Notes under the pieces: generated by a model
Databases searched by the model: none
The model's input: the letters and a program-made list of their open reading frames with translations, nothing else
What the model was told of the DNA's origin: nothing
Part shown: positions 25,616-37,328 of the stretch, in pieces
Position numbering within the stretch: position 1 is the first letter of the stretch
How the letters are laid out: each line of letters opens with the position of its first letter
Program-made: the position numbers and the translations under genes
NCBI GenBank assembly: GCA_041393535.1
Contig: JAWKJY010000002.1
Coordinates: forward strand, 434,001-498,000
Origin: JAWKJY01 sp041393535
Lineage (GTDB): Bacteria > Actinomycetota > Thermoleophilia > Gaiellales > Gaiellaceae
DNA length: 64,000 bases
Reading direction: 5' to 3'

Positions 25616-26842
25616 TCCGGCGGCCGTCGGCGGACGGCCGCGGGCGATCGCCCGCCGGTAGACCTCGACGGTCAGCTCCGTCATGCGCTCCACCGTGTAG
25701 CCCTGGAGGATGTGACGGCGCGCCGCGGTGCCGATCGAGGCGCGGCGCACTGGGTCGCGCAGCAGCGCGTCGACCGTCGTCGCGAGCTCGTCGACGTCGC
25801 CGGGCCGGACGAGCAGCCCGCGCTCGCCGGTGCCGCCGATCACCTCGGGGATCCCGCCGATGCGGGAGGCGACGACTGCGGCGCCACAGCCCATGGCCTG
25901 CGGCAGCACGACCGGGGCGGCCTCCTCGCGGAGGGTCGGGAAGAGGTAGACGTCGGCCGCGTTCATGTACGCGACGACGGCGTGGTGCGGCTGCGGGCCG
26001 GCGAAGACGACCCGCTCCGCGACGCCCTCGCGCCGGGCGAGGTCGCGAAGCCCTGCCTCGAACTCGCCGCTGCCGACCAGGACGAGCTGCGCCTCCGGGG
26101 ACTCCCGCAGGCGCGAGAGCGCCAGGATCGCCACGTCCATGCCCTTCTCGTGGTTCAGGCGGCCGACCGAGACGAGCGTCGGGCGGTCGGGCAGGCCGAC
26201 GGCGGCCAGGGCGTCGCGGCGGTCGATCGGCCGGAAGACCGCCGGGTCGATCCCGTTTGGCACCACGTGCCCCTGGCGCGGGTCCAGCCACTCCGATCGG
26301 CGCGTCTCCTCGAACTGCTGACGGGACGGGACGATCCACTCGAGCCCGCGGAAGCGATGCCACTCGCCGCGCTGCAGGTGCCCGGCCGCAGTCCAGACGA
26401 GCAGCTTCCCCTCCCTGACCGCGGCACGCGGTCCGGCCGTCGCGCGGTTCACGGCCGCGCGCATCAGCCCGAGGACGTTGCCGTGGTACATGACGACGAT
26501 CGGGACGCGGCGGTGGACGCCACGCCGCAGCAGCTCGAGCGCGCTCGAAGACTCGCTGTGGAGCACGTCGAAGGGCCGCTCGTCGTGGAGCGCCGCGAAC
26601 GACTCGAACGAGCCGCGCAGCCAGCCCGGGTGGTGGAACGGGAATCGCTCGTAGCGGCCCGGCGCGTCGACGTGGTGCCAGTCGACGCCGCCCTCGACGA
26701 CGCTGCCGCTGCGCTCGGGATGGCGCGCCGCGATGACGTGGACGTCGTGCCCGGCGGCCACCAGCCCGAGGGCGAGGTCCCGCGTGTGGTCCTGCATTCC
26801 GCCGATCCCGTGGCCGGCCACCGTGACGATTCCGATGCGCAT
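25607..26842 (-). CDS. Glycosyltransferase family 4 (GT-B)
   Basis: 411 residues. N-terminal GGMQDHTRDLALGL is typical of GT4. The donor domain has VPNGIDPAVF, LVSVGRLNHEKGMD and the EX7E region (REEAAPVVLPQAMGCGAAVVAS). It uses a nucleotide-activated sugar donor. The 3' end overlaps the carbamoyltransferase 3' end by nine bases (convergent). ATG 26842 with TAGGAT seven bases upstream (26855-26850) indicates a single-gene leaderless transcript. Confidence 0.9.
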   Translation of the reverse strand: MRIGIVTVAGHGIGGMQDHTRDLALGLVAAGHDVHVIAARHPERSGSVVEGGVDWHHVDAPGRYERFPFHHPGWLRGSFESFAALHDERPFDVLHSESSSALELLRRGVHRRVPIVVMYHGNVLGLMRAAVNRATAGPRAAVREGKLLVWTAAGHLQRGEWHRFRGLEWIVPSRQQFEETRRSEWLDPRQGHVVPNGIDPAVFRPIDRRDALAAVGLPDRPTLVSVGRLNHEKGMDVAILALSRLRESPEAQLVLVGSGEFEAGLRDLARREGVAERVVFAGPQPHHAVVAYMNAADVYLFPTLREEAAPVVLPQAMGCGAAVVASRIGGIPEVIGGTGERGLLVRPGDVDELATTVDALLRDPVRRASIGTAARRHILQGYTVERMTELTVEVYRRAIARGRPPTAAGSA

Positions 26843-26953
26843 CCCGTTGATCCTACGGATGCGCCCCGGCGCCGCACCCGCGGAACGGCCGAGCCGGCCC
26901 GGCCGGCAGGCTGGACCCGTGAGCCGGCCGGCGACGCCGCTAGCGTGGGGCCG

Positions 26954-26971
26954 ATGGAGCGAGACTGGTGA
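26954..26971 (+). other. Five-codon mini-ORF (MERDW) overlapping the heparinase start
   Basis: ATG 26954 lies seven bases after the hexamer TAGCGT (26941-26946), matching the leaderless pattern seen elsewhere in the window. Its TGA (26969-26971) overlaps the GTG of the next gene (GTGA). It may be a translated leader coupled to the downstream gene. Alternatively, one base is missing here and these five codons are the true N terminus of the heparinase-like protein; the frequency of indels in this sequence makes that serious. Confidence 0.35.
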
Positions 26972-29149
26972 GGGAGCTCGGCCCGGCGCTCGCGTGGAAG
27001 CTCCGCCGCCTCGCCGCGATGAGCCCGGGCGAGGTCGCTGCCCGGGTCGGGCGCGAGGCGCGCCACGGGCTCGACGACGCCGTCCACGACCGGGCCCGTC
27101 CGCTCTGGGAGCGCCGCTGGAGCCCGCCGCCCGCGCGGCTGCTGGCGGGGCCGGCGCCCGATCGCCCGCTCGGCTTCCTCGTCGCGGAGCGGGCGGCGCT
27201 CGTGTCGGAGCGCGATCCCGCCGCGGCGGGATCGCTCGTCGCGCTCGCCGAGCGGGTGCTCGCGGGGCGGATCCGCTACTTCGGCTACCCGGAGCTCGAG
27301 CTGGCCCGACCGGTCGACTTCTCGCTCGACCTGACGACCGGCCGGCGCTGGCCCGACCGGCACGGCAAGCGGCTCGACTACCGGCACGAGGGCATAGGCG
27401 ACCCGAAGTGGATCTGGGAGCTGAACCGGCTGCAGGAGGCGCCCGTTCTCGCCCAGGCGTGGCTCCTGACGGGCGAGGAGCGCTTCGCCCGCGGCGCGCT
27501 CGCGCACGTGGGCGCGTGGCTCGACGGCGCGGCGCCCGGACGCGGGATCGCCTGGAGCAACGGCTACGAGGGGGCGCTGCGCGCGATCTCGCTCGCGGTC
27601 GCGCTCGACGCGCTGCGCGGCGCGCCCGCGCTCGATCGGGCGGCCGAGGAGCGGCTGCTCGTCGCGCTCTGGCAGCACGGCCGCTGGATCGAGCGCGACC
27701 CGTCGACGCACAGCTCCGCGAACAACCACCTGATCGGCGAGCTCGTCGGCCTCTCTGCGATCGGCCTGCTCGCCCCCGAGCTGCGCGACGCGGCCCGCTG
27801 GCGCGAGGCGGGGCTCGCCGGCCTCGCGCGGGAGGCGTCGCTGCAGGTGCTGGACGACGGCCTCTCCGCCGAGCAGGCGTTCCGCTACCACCTGTACGTG
27901 CTCGACCACCTCCTCGTCGTCACGGCGCTGTGCGACGCGCAGGGCGCGCCGCCGCCCCGGCCCGAGCTGGCCGCGCTCGGGCGCTCCGCGGACGCGCTCG
28001 CGGCCCAGCTCGGCGACGGGGAGCCCGACCCGACCTACGGCGACGCGGACGACGGGCGGGTCGTCCGACTCGACGACGCGGGCGTCCGCGGCGGGCGCGC
28101 CCTCGCCGGGGCCCTCGCCGCGCGCCTCGGCCACGCGGGCGCGCGGCGAGCGCCGCGGGCGGGCCTCGACGCGGCGGCGCCTCGGCTGACCGGCCTGGCC
28201 GGCGCGGCGCGCTTCGACGCGACCGAGCCGGCGCCCGCGCCCGGCAGCGGTGCTGCTCGGCGCGGGCGGCCTGGCGGCGCTCCGCCGCGACGACGCGCGC
28301 TCGTCGTCGACGCGGGCCCGCTCGGGCACCTGTCGATCGCCGCCCACGGCCACGCCGACGCGCTCCAGGCGACGCTCGAGCACGACGGGGAGGAGCTCGT
28401 CGTCGACCCGGGCGTCGGCAGCTACTTCGCCCGGCCCGACCTGCGCGCCGCGTTCCGCGGCACCGGCTTCCACCCGACCGTCGAGGTCGACGGCCGCGAC
28501 CAGTCCGAGCCCGGTGGGCCGTTCCTCTGGCGCCGCCACGCCCGGGCGCGCGTGCTCCTCGCCGGGGCCGAGCGCGGCGTCCTCGTCGGCGAGCACGACG
28601 GCTACGCGGCGCTCGCCGATCCCGTGACCCACCGGCGCGCCGTCTGCCTGCTGGACGGTGGAGCGCTCCTCGTCGTCGATCGGCTGCTGGCGTCGGGCCG
28701 GCACCGCCACCGCCAGGTCTGGCCGCTCCACCCGGCGCTCGCGCTCGACCCGGCCGCGCTCGCCGCGGGCGCCGACGTGCGCGCCACCCGGGACGGCGCG
28801 CCCCGGCTGCTGGTCGCGCTCGCGGCCAGCGCGCCCTTCGATCTCCTCGCCGCGCGCGGCGAGACGGACCCGCCCCGCGGCTGGTGGTCGCCGCGGCTCG
28901 AGTCGTTCGAGCCGGCCTGGCACCTGTGGCAGGAGCTGGAGGCCGACGGGCCTCGTCGACCTCGTCGCCCTGCTCTGGCCCTCCGGGCGGCCCGTGGCCT
29001 CGAGCCTCGGGCTCACGCTCCGCCGGGAGGCGAGCGGCCTGTGCGTGTCGTTCGTCGGCCCGGCCGGGCCGGTCGAGGCGACGGTCGACCTCGACCGTGC
29101 CGACCGGCCTGTGGTCGTGGTCGCCTCCCCCGGATCGACGGGGGTCTGA
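26968..29149 (+). CDS. Heparinase II/III-family (alginate-lyase-like) protein, three frameshifts
   Basis: About 727 residues if repaired. The helical N-terminal toroid has KWIWELNRLQ, SNGYEGALRAISL and the catalytic-region motif SANNHLIGE. The beta-sandwich Hepar_II_III domain has HLSIAAHGHADALQ and VVDPGVGSYF. Three breaks are seen: an apparent extra base near 28245, a missing base near 28300 and an extra G near 28950. After repair the gene ends at 29149 (GSTGV stop) rather than running on to 29181. Such proteins cleave or process uronic-acid polysaccharides. No signal peptide is evident, unlike the lyases at 1-7 kb, so it may be cytoplasmic or peripherally associated. Confidence 0.8.
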
Positions 29150-29177
29150 CGCGGGTGCCCGGGACTACCCTTCGCCC

Positions 29178-30481
<1,304 letters not shown>

Positions 30482-30492
<11 letters not shown>

Positions 30493-31678
30493 GACGCTCG
30501 TCCTCGTCGAGAACCTGTCCGTGCCGTTCGACCGGCGCGTACGGCAGGAGTGCCTGGCCCTGCGCCGGGCCGGCTGGGAGGTCAGCGTCATCTGCCCGAT
30601 GGGGCAGAACACGGACCGGGACGCCTACGAGGAGTGGGAGGGCGTCCACGTCCATCGCTACCCGCTGACACCCGCGAGCGGCGGGCCGCTCGGCTACGTG
30701 CGCGAGTACGGGACGATGTTCCGGCACACGCGCCGCCTGGCCCTCGAGCTCGACCGGGCGACGCCCTTCGACGTCGTCCAGGCCTGCAACCCGCCCGACC
30801 TGCTCCTGCTCGCGGTCGGCGCGCTGAAGCGTCGGGGCGCGGCGATGGTCTTCGACCACCACGACCTCGTCCCCGAGCTGTACGAGTCGCGCTTCGACCG
30901 CGGCCGCGACCTGCTCTACGGGCTGACGGTCCGCGCGGAGGCGGCGACGTTCCGGCGTGCGGACGTGGTCATCTCGACGAACGAGTCCTACCGCCGGGTC
31001 GCGCTCGAGCGCGGCGGCAAGGCGCCCGAGGACGTCTTCGTCGTCCGCAGCGCCCCCGACCTCTCGCGCTTCGTGCCGAGCCCGCCCGATCCCTCGCTCG
31101 CGCACGGCAAGGAGCACCTGCTCGCGTACCTCGGCGTGATGGGCCCGCAGGACGGCGTCGACCATGCGCTGCGCGCGCTCGCGCACCTGCGGCAGCGCCG
31201 CGACGACTGGCACGCGGTCTTCATCGGCGGCGGGGACGTCTACGACGAGATGCGCGCGCTCGCCCGCGAGCTCGGCATCGGCGACGCGGTCGACTTCCCC
31301 GGACGGATCCCGGACGAGGACGTGACGCGGATCCTCTCGACCGCGGACGTCTGCCTCGCGCCCGACCCGAAGAACCCGCTGAACGACGTCTCGACGATGA
31401 ACAAGATCGTCGAGTACATGGCGATGTCGCGGCCGATCGTCTCCTACGAGCTGATCGAGGCACGCGAGTCGGCCGGCGACGCGGCGATCTACGTCACCAC
31501 GAACGACGAGCGCGCCTTCGCGGACGGCATCGCGCGGCTGCTCGACGACCCGGCCGAGCGGCGCCGGATGGGCGAGCTCGGCAGGCAGCGCGTCGAGCAG
31601 GCGCTCTCGTGGGAGCACTCGGAGCGCAACCTGCTCGCGGCCTACGAGCGCGCGCTCGGCCGCGCCCGGCGGCGATGA
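30482..31678 (+). CDS. Glycosyltransferase family 4
   Basis: 398 residues from a TTG at 30482. GT-B features: LSVPFDRRVRQECLALRRAG near the N terminus (the family's typical opening), VFDHHDLVPE, VISTNESYRRVA, LAYLGVMGPQDGVDHAL, and NDVSTMNKIVEYMAM in the donor-binding region. The start overlaps the dehydrogenase stop by 11 bases; no better ATG or GTG exists in frame near this point, and the next gene overlaps by ATGA. It belongs to the group of WbuB-like transferases common in capsule loci. Confidence 0.87.
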
Positions 31679-32789
31679 CCGAGCGGCGGGGCCTGCGGCT
31701 CCTCGTCACGGTCACGTTCAACCCGAACCAGCTCCGCGCCCACCTCGAGCCGATCCTCGACCTGCCGGAGGTCGAGTCGGTCACGCTCGTCGCGGACGTG
31801 CCGGCGCCCGACCTGCCGAAGCTGACGACGGTCGTCCCGTCGCCGCGGCTCGTGCGCGTGCTCGGCCGCGCGGTCGCGAAGACGGTCACGTGCGTCCGGG
31901 TCGCCCGTCGCGAGCAGCCGGACTGGGCGATCTCGTACAACCTCGTGCCGCACGGCCTGAACGCGCGGGCGGCGAGCCGCTGGGGCAACGGCTGCCGGAC
32001 GATGTACCACCAGATCGGCGGCCCGGTCGAGTGGCTCGAGGGCGGCTGGCGCTCGGACAACGGGATCCTCGGCCGGCTGCCGCGCCGATCTCGCGTGGTC
32101 GAGCGGCTGCTGCTGCGCTCGGTCCGGAGGAACACCGTGTGCGTCGCGATGGGCGCGAAGGGGCGCCAGGGGCTCGTCGACCACGGGGTCGAGGACGCCC
32201 GCGCCGTCGTCGTGCCGCCGTCGATCGACGACGCCCGCTTCGTGCCCGCGCCCGATGCGCCGAAGCCGTACGACGTCGTCAGCGTCGGCTCGCTGATCCC
32301 GACGAAGCAGATGCACGTCGTGATCGAGGCGGTCGCGCGCCTGCGCGAGCGGCTGCCGGGCCTCCGCGCCGCGATCGTGGGCGAGGGGCCGCTCGAGGCG
32401 GAGCTCCGTGCCCTCGCGGCCGAGCGGGGCGTCGCGGACGCGGTCGACTTCCTCGGCTTCCGGCCGGACGTCGAGGCGGTCTACCGCGACGCGCGGGCGT
32501 TCGTGCTCGCCTCCCGGTACGAGGGCCTCTCGATCGCGCTGCTCGAGGCGATGGCGAGCGGGCTGCCCGCGTTCGTCTCGGACGTCGGCGAGCTGCGCGA
32601 CGCGGTCCGCGACGGCGAGAACGGCTGGGCCTTCCCGTCGGGCGACGCCGACCGGCTCGTCGAGCTGCTCGAGCCGTGCTGCGCGAGCCGTCCGGCCGCG
32701 CGGCTGGGGAGCGGCGCGGCCGACGCGCGCGCGCTCGCGAGCCGGCCGCGGTCGCGGCCCGCTACGCCGCGCTGCTCGCGCGGGGCTGA
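31675..32789 (+). CDS. Glycosyltransferase family 4 (3' frameshift)
   Basis: About 371 residues if repaired. GT-B features: YHQIGGPVEWLEGGW, SVGSLIPTKQMHVVIEAVARL, a REX7E-like element in ASRYEGLSIALLEAMASGLP. A single base appears lost near 32673; the other frame then reads REPSGRAAGE to YAALLARG and stops at 32789, which overlaps the convergent ligase gene by 28 bases. ATG 31675 overlaps the previous stop (ATGA). Part of the dehydrogenase-GT-GT operon. Confidence 0.84.
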
Positions 32790-34234
32790 GCCGCGGCGCC
32801 CGCCGCGGCCGGGTCCCCGGGGGCGGTCGCCGCCTGGCCGCGCGGGCGGATCGGGACGAGCGCCGGGAGCGCCATCAGGATCCAGATCGTCAGCATGAAG
32901 TTCGCGTCGCTGAGGACGGGGCCCGCGAGGGCGTTGACCATGAAGACCACCCAGAAGCAGGCCGCGAAGGCGACGAGCGCCCGCTCGACGCCGGCGCTGC
33001 CGCGGAAGCGGCGCCAGGCGTCCCAGAGGAAGACGAGCATCAGCAGCACGTAGCTGCCGAGGGCGAGCACGCCCCCGCCGGAGAGGAGGTAGATGAAGCT
33101 GTTGTGCGGGTCGCCCTGGATCGTGAACGAGAACTGGTCGATCTCGAAGGTCGTCGTCCGGCCGAAGCCGACGCCCGCGATCGGCTCCTCGGAGACCCCC
33201 TCGAGCGTCGCCTCCGTCGCCTTCTCGCGCCAGCGCACGTTGAAGTCGTTCGTCGTCGTCGCCGTCAGGCGGTCGCGGAGCGTCGTCCCGATGTCCGGCT
33301 GGAACTGCGCGACGAGCAGCAGGCAGAGCGCGAGCATCGGCAGGATCAGCGGCAGCCAGTCCACGAGCGCCCGCCGCATCCGCTGGAAGCCGAGGACGAG
33401 CAGCGGGACGATCAGGGCGACCGCGGCGAACGTCGTGCGGCCGAAGGCGACGACGATGCCGAAGGTCGCGAGGCCCGCGATCGCGAGGTGCAGCGCCCGG
33501 CGGCCGGCGCGCTCGTCCTGCTCGAGGTTGAGCAGCGCGAGCACGAGCGCCCCGGTCAGGTACATCGCCGTCCCGAGCGCGAGGATGCGCGTGCCGCCGG
33601 TCGAGAGCGACGTCTGGTCGGTCTGCGAGGCGCCGCTCGCCATCAGCCGCACGGCCTCGAACGCCTGCAGCACCGTGCCGCAGTAGAAGACGACGGTGAG
33701 CCCGCGGTACGCCTGCCGCGCGGTCAGGGTGGAGAGCGCCGTCGCGATCCCCGCGTAGAGGATCAGGCGGAACGGCTGCCCGATCAGGCTCGCGCCGTAG
33801 CGCTCGTGACCGCGCCACACGCCGATCGCGAGCGCGACGACCAGCGGGACGAGCGCCCAGCCGAGCACGGGCGTCCGCGGAATCCGCGGGCGCTCGTCCG
33901 GGCCGGCGATCAGCGCGGCCGCGAGGAACGAGGCGAGCGCGAGCACGACGAGCACGTCGGCGAGGAAGATCTGCGTCCCGCCCGGCAGCGGCAGCGGCTC
34001 GTCGGCGAACGCGAACGGCACGAGGTTCGCGGCGAGCGCGATCCACAGCAGCCAGTGCCGCAGGCGCGCCGTGAGCGCGCCGAAGGCGATCAGCGCGAAC
34101 GGCAGGACCGCGACGACGAGGGCGGGCACCGTCTGGCCCGTCCCGAGGCCGAGCGCGAGCCCGAGGTTCAGGACGAGCGCGCCGAGCGCCGCCAGGCCGA
34201 CCAGGAGCGGGGCGGAGAGGCGCCGGCTCAGCAC
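32762..34234 (-). CDS. O-antigen ligase/polymerase-like membrane protein
   Basis: 490 residues with about 11-12 hydrophobic segments and a large polar loop (roughly 330-385) containing PIAGVGFGRTT and the GDPHNSFIYLL motif, whose His-Asn pair is characteristic of the Wzy_C/WaaL family. It would polymerise or transfer lipid-linked glycan at the outer face of the membrane. GTG 34234 lies seven bases after the kinase gene. It ends the wzx-wzz-cpsD operon, which favours a polymerase (Wzy) role over ligation. Confidence 0.85.
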   Translation of the reverse strand: MLSRRLSAPLLVGLAALGALVLNLGLALGLGTGQTVPALVVAVLPFALIAFGALTARLRHWLLWIALAANLVPFAFADEPLPLPGGTQIFLADVLVVLALASFLAAALIAGPDERPRIPRTPVLGWALVPLVVALAIGVWRGHERYGASLIGQPFRLILYAGIATALSTLTARQAYRGLTVVFYCGTVLQAFEAVRLMASGASQTDQTSLSTGGTRILALGTAMYLTGALVLALLNLEQDERAGRRALHLAIAGLATFGIVVAFGRTTFAAVALIVPLLVLGFQRMRRALVDWLPLILPMLALCLLLVAQFQPDIGTTLRDRLTATTTNDFNVRWREKATEATLEGVSEEPIAGVGFGRTTTFEIDQFSFTIQGDPHNSFIYLLSGGGVLALGSYVLLMLVFLWDAWRRFRGSAGVERALVAFAACFWVVFMVNALAGPVLSDANFMLTIWILMALPALVPIRPRGQAATAPGDPAAAGAAAQPRASSAA

Positions 34235-34240
34235 GGGCCG

Positions 34241-34912
34241 CTAGTAGGCGTAGGCGGAGAGTCGGCCCGAGCGGTTGACGACCAGGCCGAGGACGTTCGT
34301 GTCGGTCAGCGCGAGCTTGCGGACGGCCTGCATCAGCGGGCGCCTGCGGCCGGTTCGGCGCACGACGAGGATCGTGTCCACGCCCTCGTGGGCCGAGATC
34401 CCCGCGGCGTCGGAGGCGAGCAGGATCGGCGGGGCGTCGACGACGACGAGGTCGTACGCGTTCTGGGCCTCGAGCAGGAAGTCGCCCATCGCCTTCGAGG
34501 AGGCGATGTCGCCCGCGTGGGGGAGGGCCGACCCCGCCGGGATCATGTCGACCCGGCTGGTCGAGGAGCCGATCCGGACCGCGGCGCGGGCGACGTCGAT
34601 GCTGCCGGACAGCACGTCCACGACCCCGGGCGCGCGCGGCGTGCGGAAGATCTGGTGCTGGGTCGGCTGGCGCAGGTCGCAGTCGACGAGCAGGACCCGC
34701 GGGAGCGACACGCCGGCGACGAGCGCGAAGTTCGCCGCGATCGTCGACTTGCCGTCGTGCGGCTCCGGGCTCGTGAACACGAGCGCCTTGCCCGTCCTGA
34801 CCTCCGGCCGGAGGTCGATCGCCAGGCGGAGCGAGCGGAACGGCTCCGACGCGGGCGAGGTCGGGTCGACGATCGTGTACGCCTCGGGATCGCTGCGCTT
34901 ATCGAACAGCAC
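34241..34912 (-). CDS. CpsD/CapB-family tyrosine kinase-like ATPase
   Basis: 223 residues from GTG 34912; an ATG at 34969 is also possible but would lie further inside the upstream gene. It has a Walker A-like loop EPHDGKSTIAANFA, Walker A' VLLVDCDLRQP and Walker B DLVVVDAPP. The C terminus has only two tyrosines (SAYAY) rather than a long Tyr cluster. In Wzy-dependent systems this kinase works with the Wzz-like membrane protein to control chain length; here the partner is immediately upstream, overlapping by 14 bases. Confidence 0.88.
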   Translation of the reverse strand: MLFDKRSDPEAYTIVDPTSPASEPFRSLRLAIDLRPEVRTGKALVFTSPEPHDGKSTIAANFALVAGVSLPRVLLVDCDLRQPTQHQIFRTPRAPGVVDVLSGSIDVARAAVRIGSSTSRVDMIPAGSALPHAGDIASSKAMGDFLLEAQNAYDLVVVDAPPILLASDAAGISAHEGVDTILVVRRTGRRRPLMQAVRKLALTDTNVLGLVVNRSGRLSAYAY

Positions 34913-35651
34913 GGACGTTCCTCTTCTGCGGGGGCGGCCGCTCCTGTCTCGGCTGCTCGTCCGGCGCACGCGTCGACGGGCCGGCGCCGCTCGTCGGGCG
35001 GGCCTCGCGACGGGTCAGCTTCGGGATCGTCGCCAGCACCGGGTAGCCGGTGAGCGACTCGAGCTCCTCCGGGTCGGGCAGCCGGTCGGAGAGCGGCGCG
35101 ATCGCGAGCGCGAAGGCGCTGTTCAGGATCAGCCCGAGGATCAGCGCGATCGCGATGTTGCGCTTGGGCCGCGGCGCCGAGGGCGAGTCCGGCACCTGGG
35201 CGTCCGAGACCGTGATCACCTGCTCGCGGATGGTGCCGGTGTCCTGGATGAAGGCGACGAGGGAGGCGGGCGCCGCGTTCGCCGCGTTCGCGGCGCGGCG
35301 CGGGTCGGTGCTCGTGGCCGTGATCGCGAGCAGGTCGAGGTCGTCGACCGGGCTGGCCGAGAGGTGCACCTGGTCGACGGGGATCCCGGCCGTCTCGGCG
35401 ACGCGCTCGCGGATCGCGTCGGTCGCGACGATCTTCGCGTAGACCTGCGCCAGCCGCTTGCCGGTCTCGAGCGACCCGAACGCCTCGGTCGGGTCGCGGA
35501 TCTCCTGCTGGATGCGGACGAGCGTCGTGGCCTCGTACTCGTCCTGCTGGCGCGACGTCACGAACCAGGTGACGGCGACGAGCGCAGCCGTCAGCCCGAC
35601 GATCAGGAAGCGGTAGCGCCAGAGGGTCCGGTAGAGGTCGATCGTCCGCAC
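34899..35651 (-). CDS. Wzz/CapA-like chain-length regulator
   Basis: 250 residues. An N-terminal membrane segment (FLIVGLTAALVAVTWFV) follows a short cytoplasmic part, then a periplasm-type helical domain, and a second membrane segment (IAIALILGLILNSAFALAI) with PRPKRN just before it. The Pro/Arg-rich tail may contact the CpsD-like kinase. GTG 35651 is preferred over the ATG at 35690 because GAGGAG lies at the right distance upstream. It sets polymer length together with the ATPase. Confidence 0.86.
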   Translation of the reverse strand: MRTIDLYRTLWRYRFLIVGLTAALVAVTWFVTSRQQDEYEATTLVRIQQEIRDPTEAFGSLETGKRLAQVYAKIVATDAIRERVAETAGIPVDQVHLSASPVDDLDLLAITATSTDPRRAANAANAAPASLVAFIQDTGTIREQVITVSDAQVPDSPSAPRPKRNIAIALILGLILNSAFALAIAPLSDRLPDPEELESLTGYPVLATIPKLTRREARPTSGAGPSTRAPDEQPRQERPPPQKRNVRAVR

Positions 35652-35756
35652 GGGTCTCCTCAGACTACGGCTCGACTGCGGCTCGCGCACACGGTCGAAC
35701 CGAGGTGGGTGAACCTGACGATCGTAGAGGACGCGCCGGGCCGCACCGCTCGCAGG

Positions 35757-37328
35757 TCACGTCGTCGACGTCTCCCCGGGGCGGCTCCGGCGCATCGACG
35801 CGATGATCGGCTGGACGATCTCGCGGGCGAAGACGGCGGTCGTGGCGATGTAGATGACGCTCCCGATCAGGACGAGCAGGATCAGGCGCGCGACCGGGTG
35901 CATGCCCGCCGTCTCGGGGGTGAGCACGATCAGCGCTGCCGACATCAGGCACGTGCACATGACCGACGGCGAGAGCGCGTGGATCAGCTGCCTGAGCGGC
36001 AGGCGGACGAGGCGCATGGCCACCGCGATCGCGGGGATCCCGGCGAGCAGCTCGAGCACGAGCATCGCGAGCGCGGCGCCGTTCAGCCCGTTCCAGCGCG
36101 CCATCAGGTAGACGGTCGGGACGATCAGGATCGCGAAGACGAGCCCGAGCACCATGTTGATCCAGGGCTTGCCGAGCCCCTTGTAGAGCTCGCCGGCCGG
36201 CGCCGCGAACGAGCGCACGAGGCCGTAGGCGCCGAGGATCTGTAGCGGCGCGACCGTCGCGCGCCACTTCTCCCCGAGCAGCGCGAGCACGAGCGGCTCC
36301 GCGAGCACCAGCAGGCCCGCGCTCGCCGGCAGCGCGAGCAGCGCGATCCGCTGCAGGTTCTGCATGTAGGCCCGCCGGGCCCAGGCCAGGTCGTGCTGGA
36401 CCGAGGAGTAGGCCGAGAACATCGTCCGACCCGCGATGTGCCCGATCACGACGTTCGGGAACTCGGAGATGCGGAAGGCGATCTGGTAGTAGCCGAGCGA
36501 CGTCGTGCCGAGCATGCGGCCGACGGTGATGTTGTCGAGCGTCGTCACGGCGATGTTGAGCAGGTTCGAGGCGCTCACGTAGCGGCCGTAGCGGAGCAGC
36601 TGGCGCAGCAGCGCGAAGTCGAACTCGCGCGGGTCGGGCACGAACGGCGTGGCCCGCCAGTAGAGCGCCGAGGTGAGCGCGGAGGCGACGAGCTGCGCGC
36701 CGACGAGGCTCCAGACCCCGGCGCCCGCGGCGGCGAGCGAGATGGCCGTGAGGAAGTTCGCGACCGCGGCGACGAGCTTGACGCGCGAGATCTCGCGGAA
36801 GCGCATGTCCCGCTCGAGCAGGGCGAACGGGACGATCCCGAGCGATCCCAGCGGCACCATGATCGCGAGCACGCGCAGCACGGACGTGAGCCCGGGCGAG
36901 TCGAACCAGCCGGCGAGGGAGGGCGCGAGCCCGAACGTGATCCCGTAGATCACGAGCCCGGTCGTCGGCGTGAACAGGAGCACCGAGGCGGCGGCGCGCG
37001 GGATGTCGTCCCCGCGCCGGTGGATCAGCGCCGAGCCGGCGCCGCCCTCCTGGATCGTCTGGGCGATGAAGAGGAACGTCCACGCGAGCGACATGACGCC
37101 GAACGCGGACGGCTCGAGCAGCCGGACGAGGACGAGCATCGAGACGACGCTCAGCACCTGGCCGCCGCCGTAGCTCAGGCCGACCCAGAGGGAGCCCCGG
37201 ATGATCTTCCGGTCGAGCTCGGCGTGCGCCTGCTCGTCGACCTCCGGCTCCGCGGGTGGCTCGCCGACCGCGACGCGGTCCTCGGGCTCGGGCGGCCGCG
37301 CGGGCCTGCCCGCAGGGCGCTCAGGCAC
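35757..37328 (-). CDS. Lipopolysaccharide/oligosaccharide flippase (Wzx-like, MOP superfamily)
   Basis: 523 residues with about 12-14 membrane segments in the Polysacc_synt pattern (IIRGSLWVGLSYGGGQVLS at the first segment, LRVLAIMVPLGSLG, GAYGLVRSF). A charged, Pro-rich N-terminal tail of ~38 residues precedes the first segment. It exports undecaprenyl-linked repeat units. GTG 37328 overlaps the epimerase stop by eight bases. A ~105-base gap separates it from the wzz gene downstream. Confidence 0.88.
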   Translation of the reverse strand: MPERPAGRPARPPEPEDRVAVGEPPAEPEVDEQAHAELDRKIIRGSLWVGLSYGGGQVLSVVSMLVLVRLLEPSAFGVMSLAWTFLFIAQTIQEGGAGSALIHRRGDDIPRAAASVLLFTPTTGLVIYGITFGLAPSLAGWFDSPGLTSVLRVLAIMVPLGSLGIVPFALLERDMRFREISRVKLVAAVANFLTAISLAAAGAGVWSLVGAQLVASALTSALYWRATPFVPDPREFDFALLRQLLRYGRYVSASNLLNIAVTTLDNITVGRMLGTTSLGYYQIAFRISEFPNVVIGHIAGRTMFSAYSSVQHDLAWARRAYMQNLQRIALLALPASAGLLVLAEPLVLALLGEKWRATVAPLQILGAYGLVRSFAAPAGELYKGLGKPWINMVLGLVFAILIVPTVYLMARWNGLNGAALAMLVLELLAGIPAIAVAMRLVRLPLRQLIHALSPSVMCTCLMSAALIVLTPETAGMHPVARLILLVLIGSVIYIATTAVFAREIVQPIIASMRRSRPGETSTT

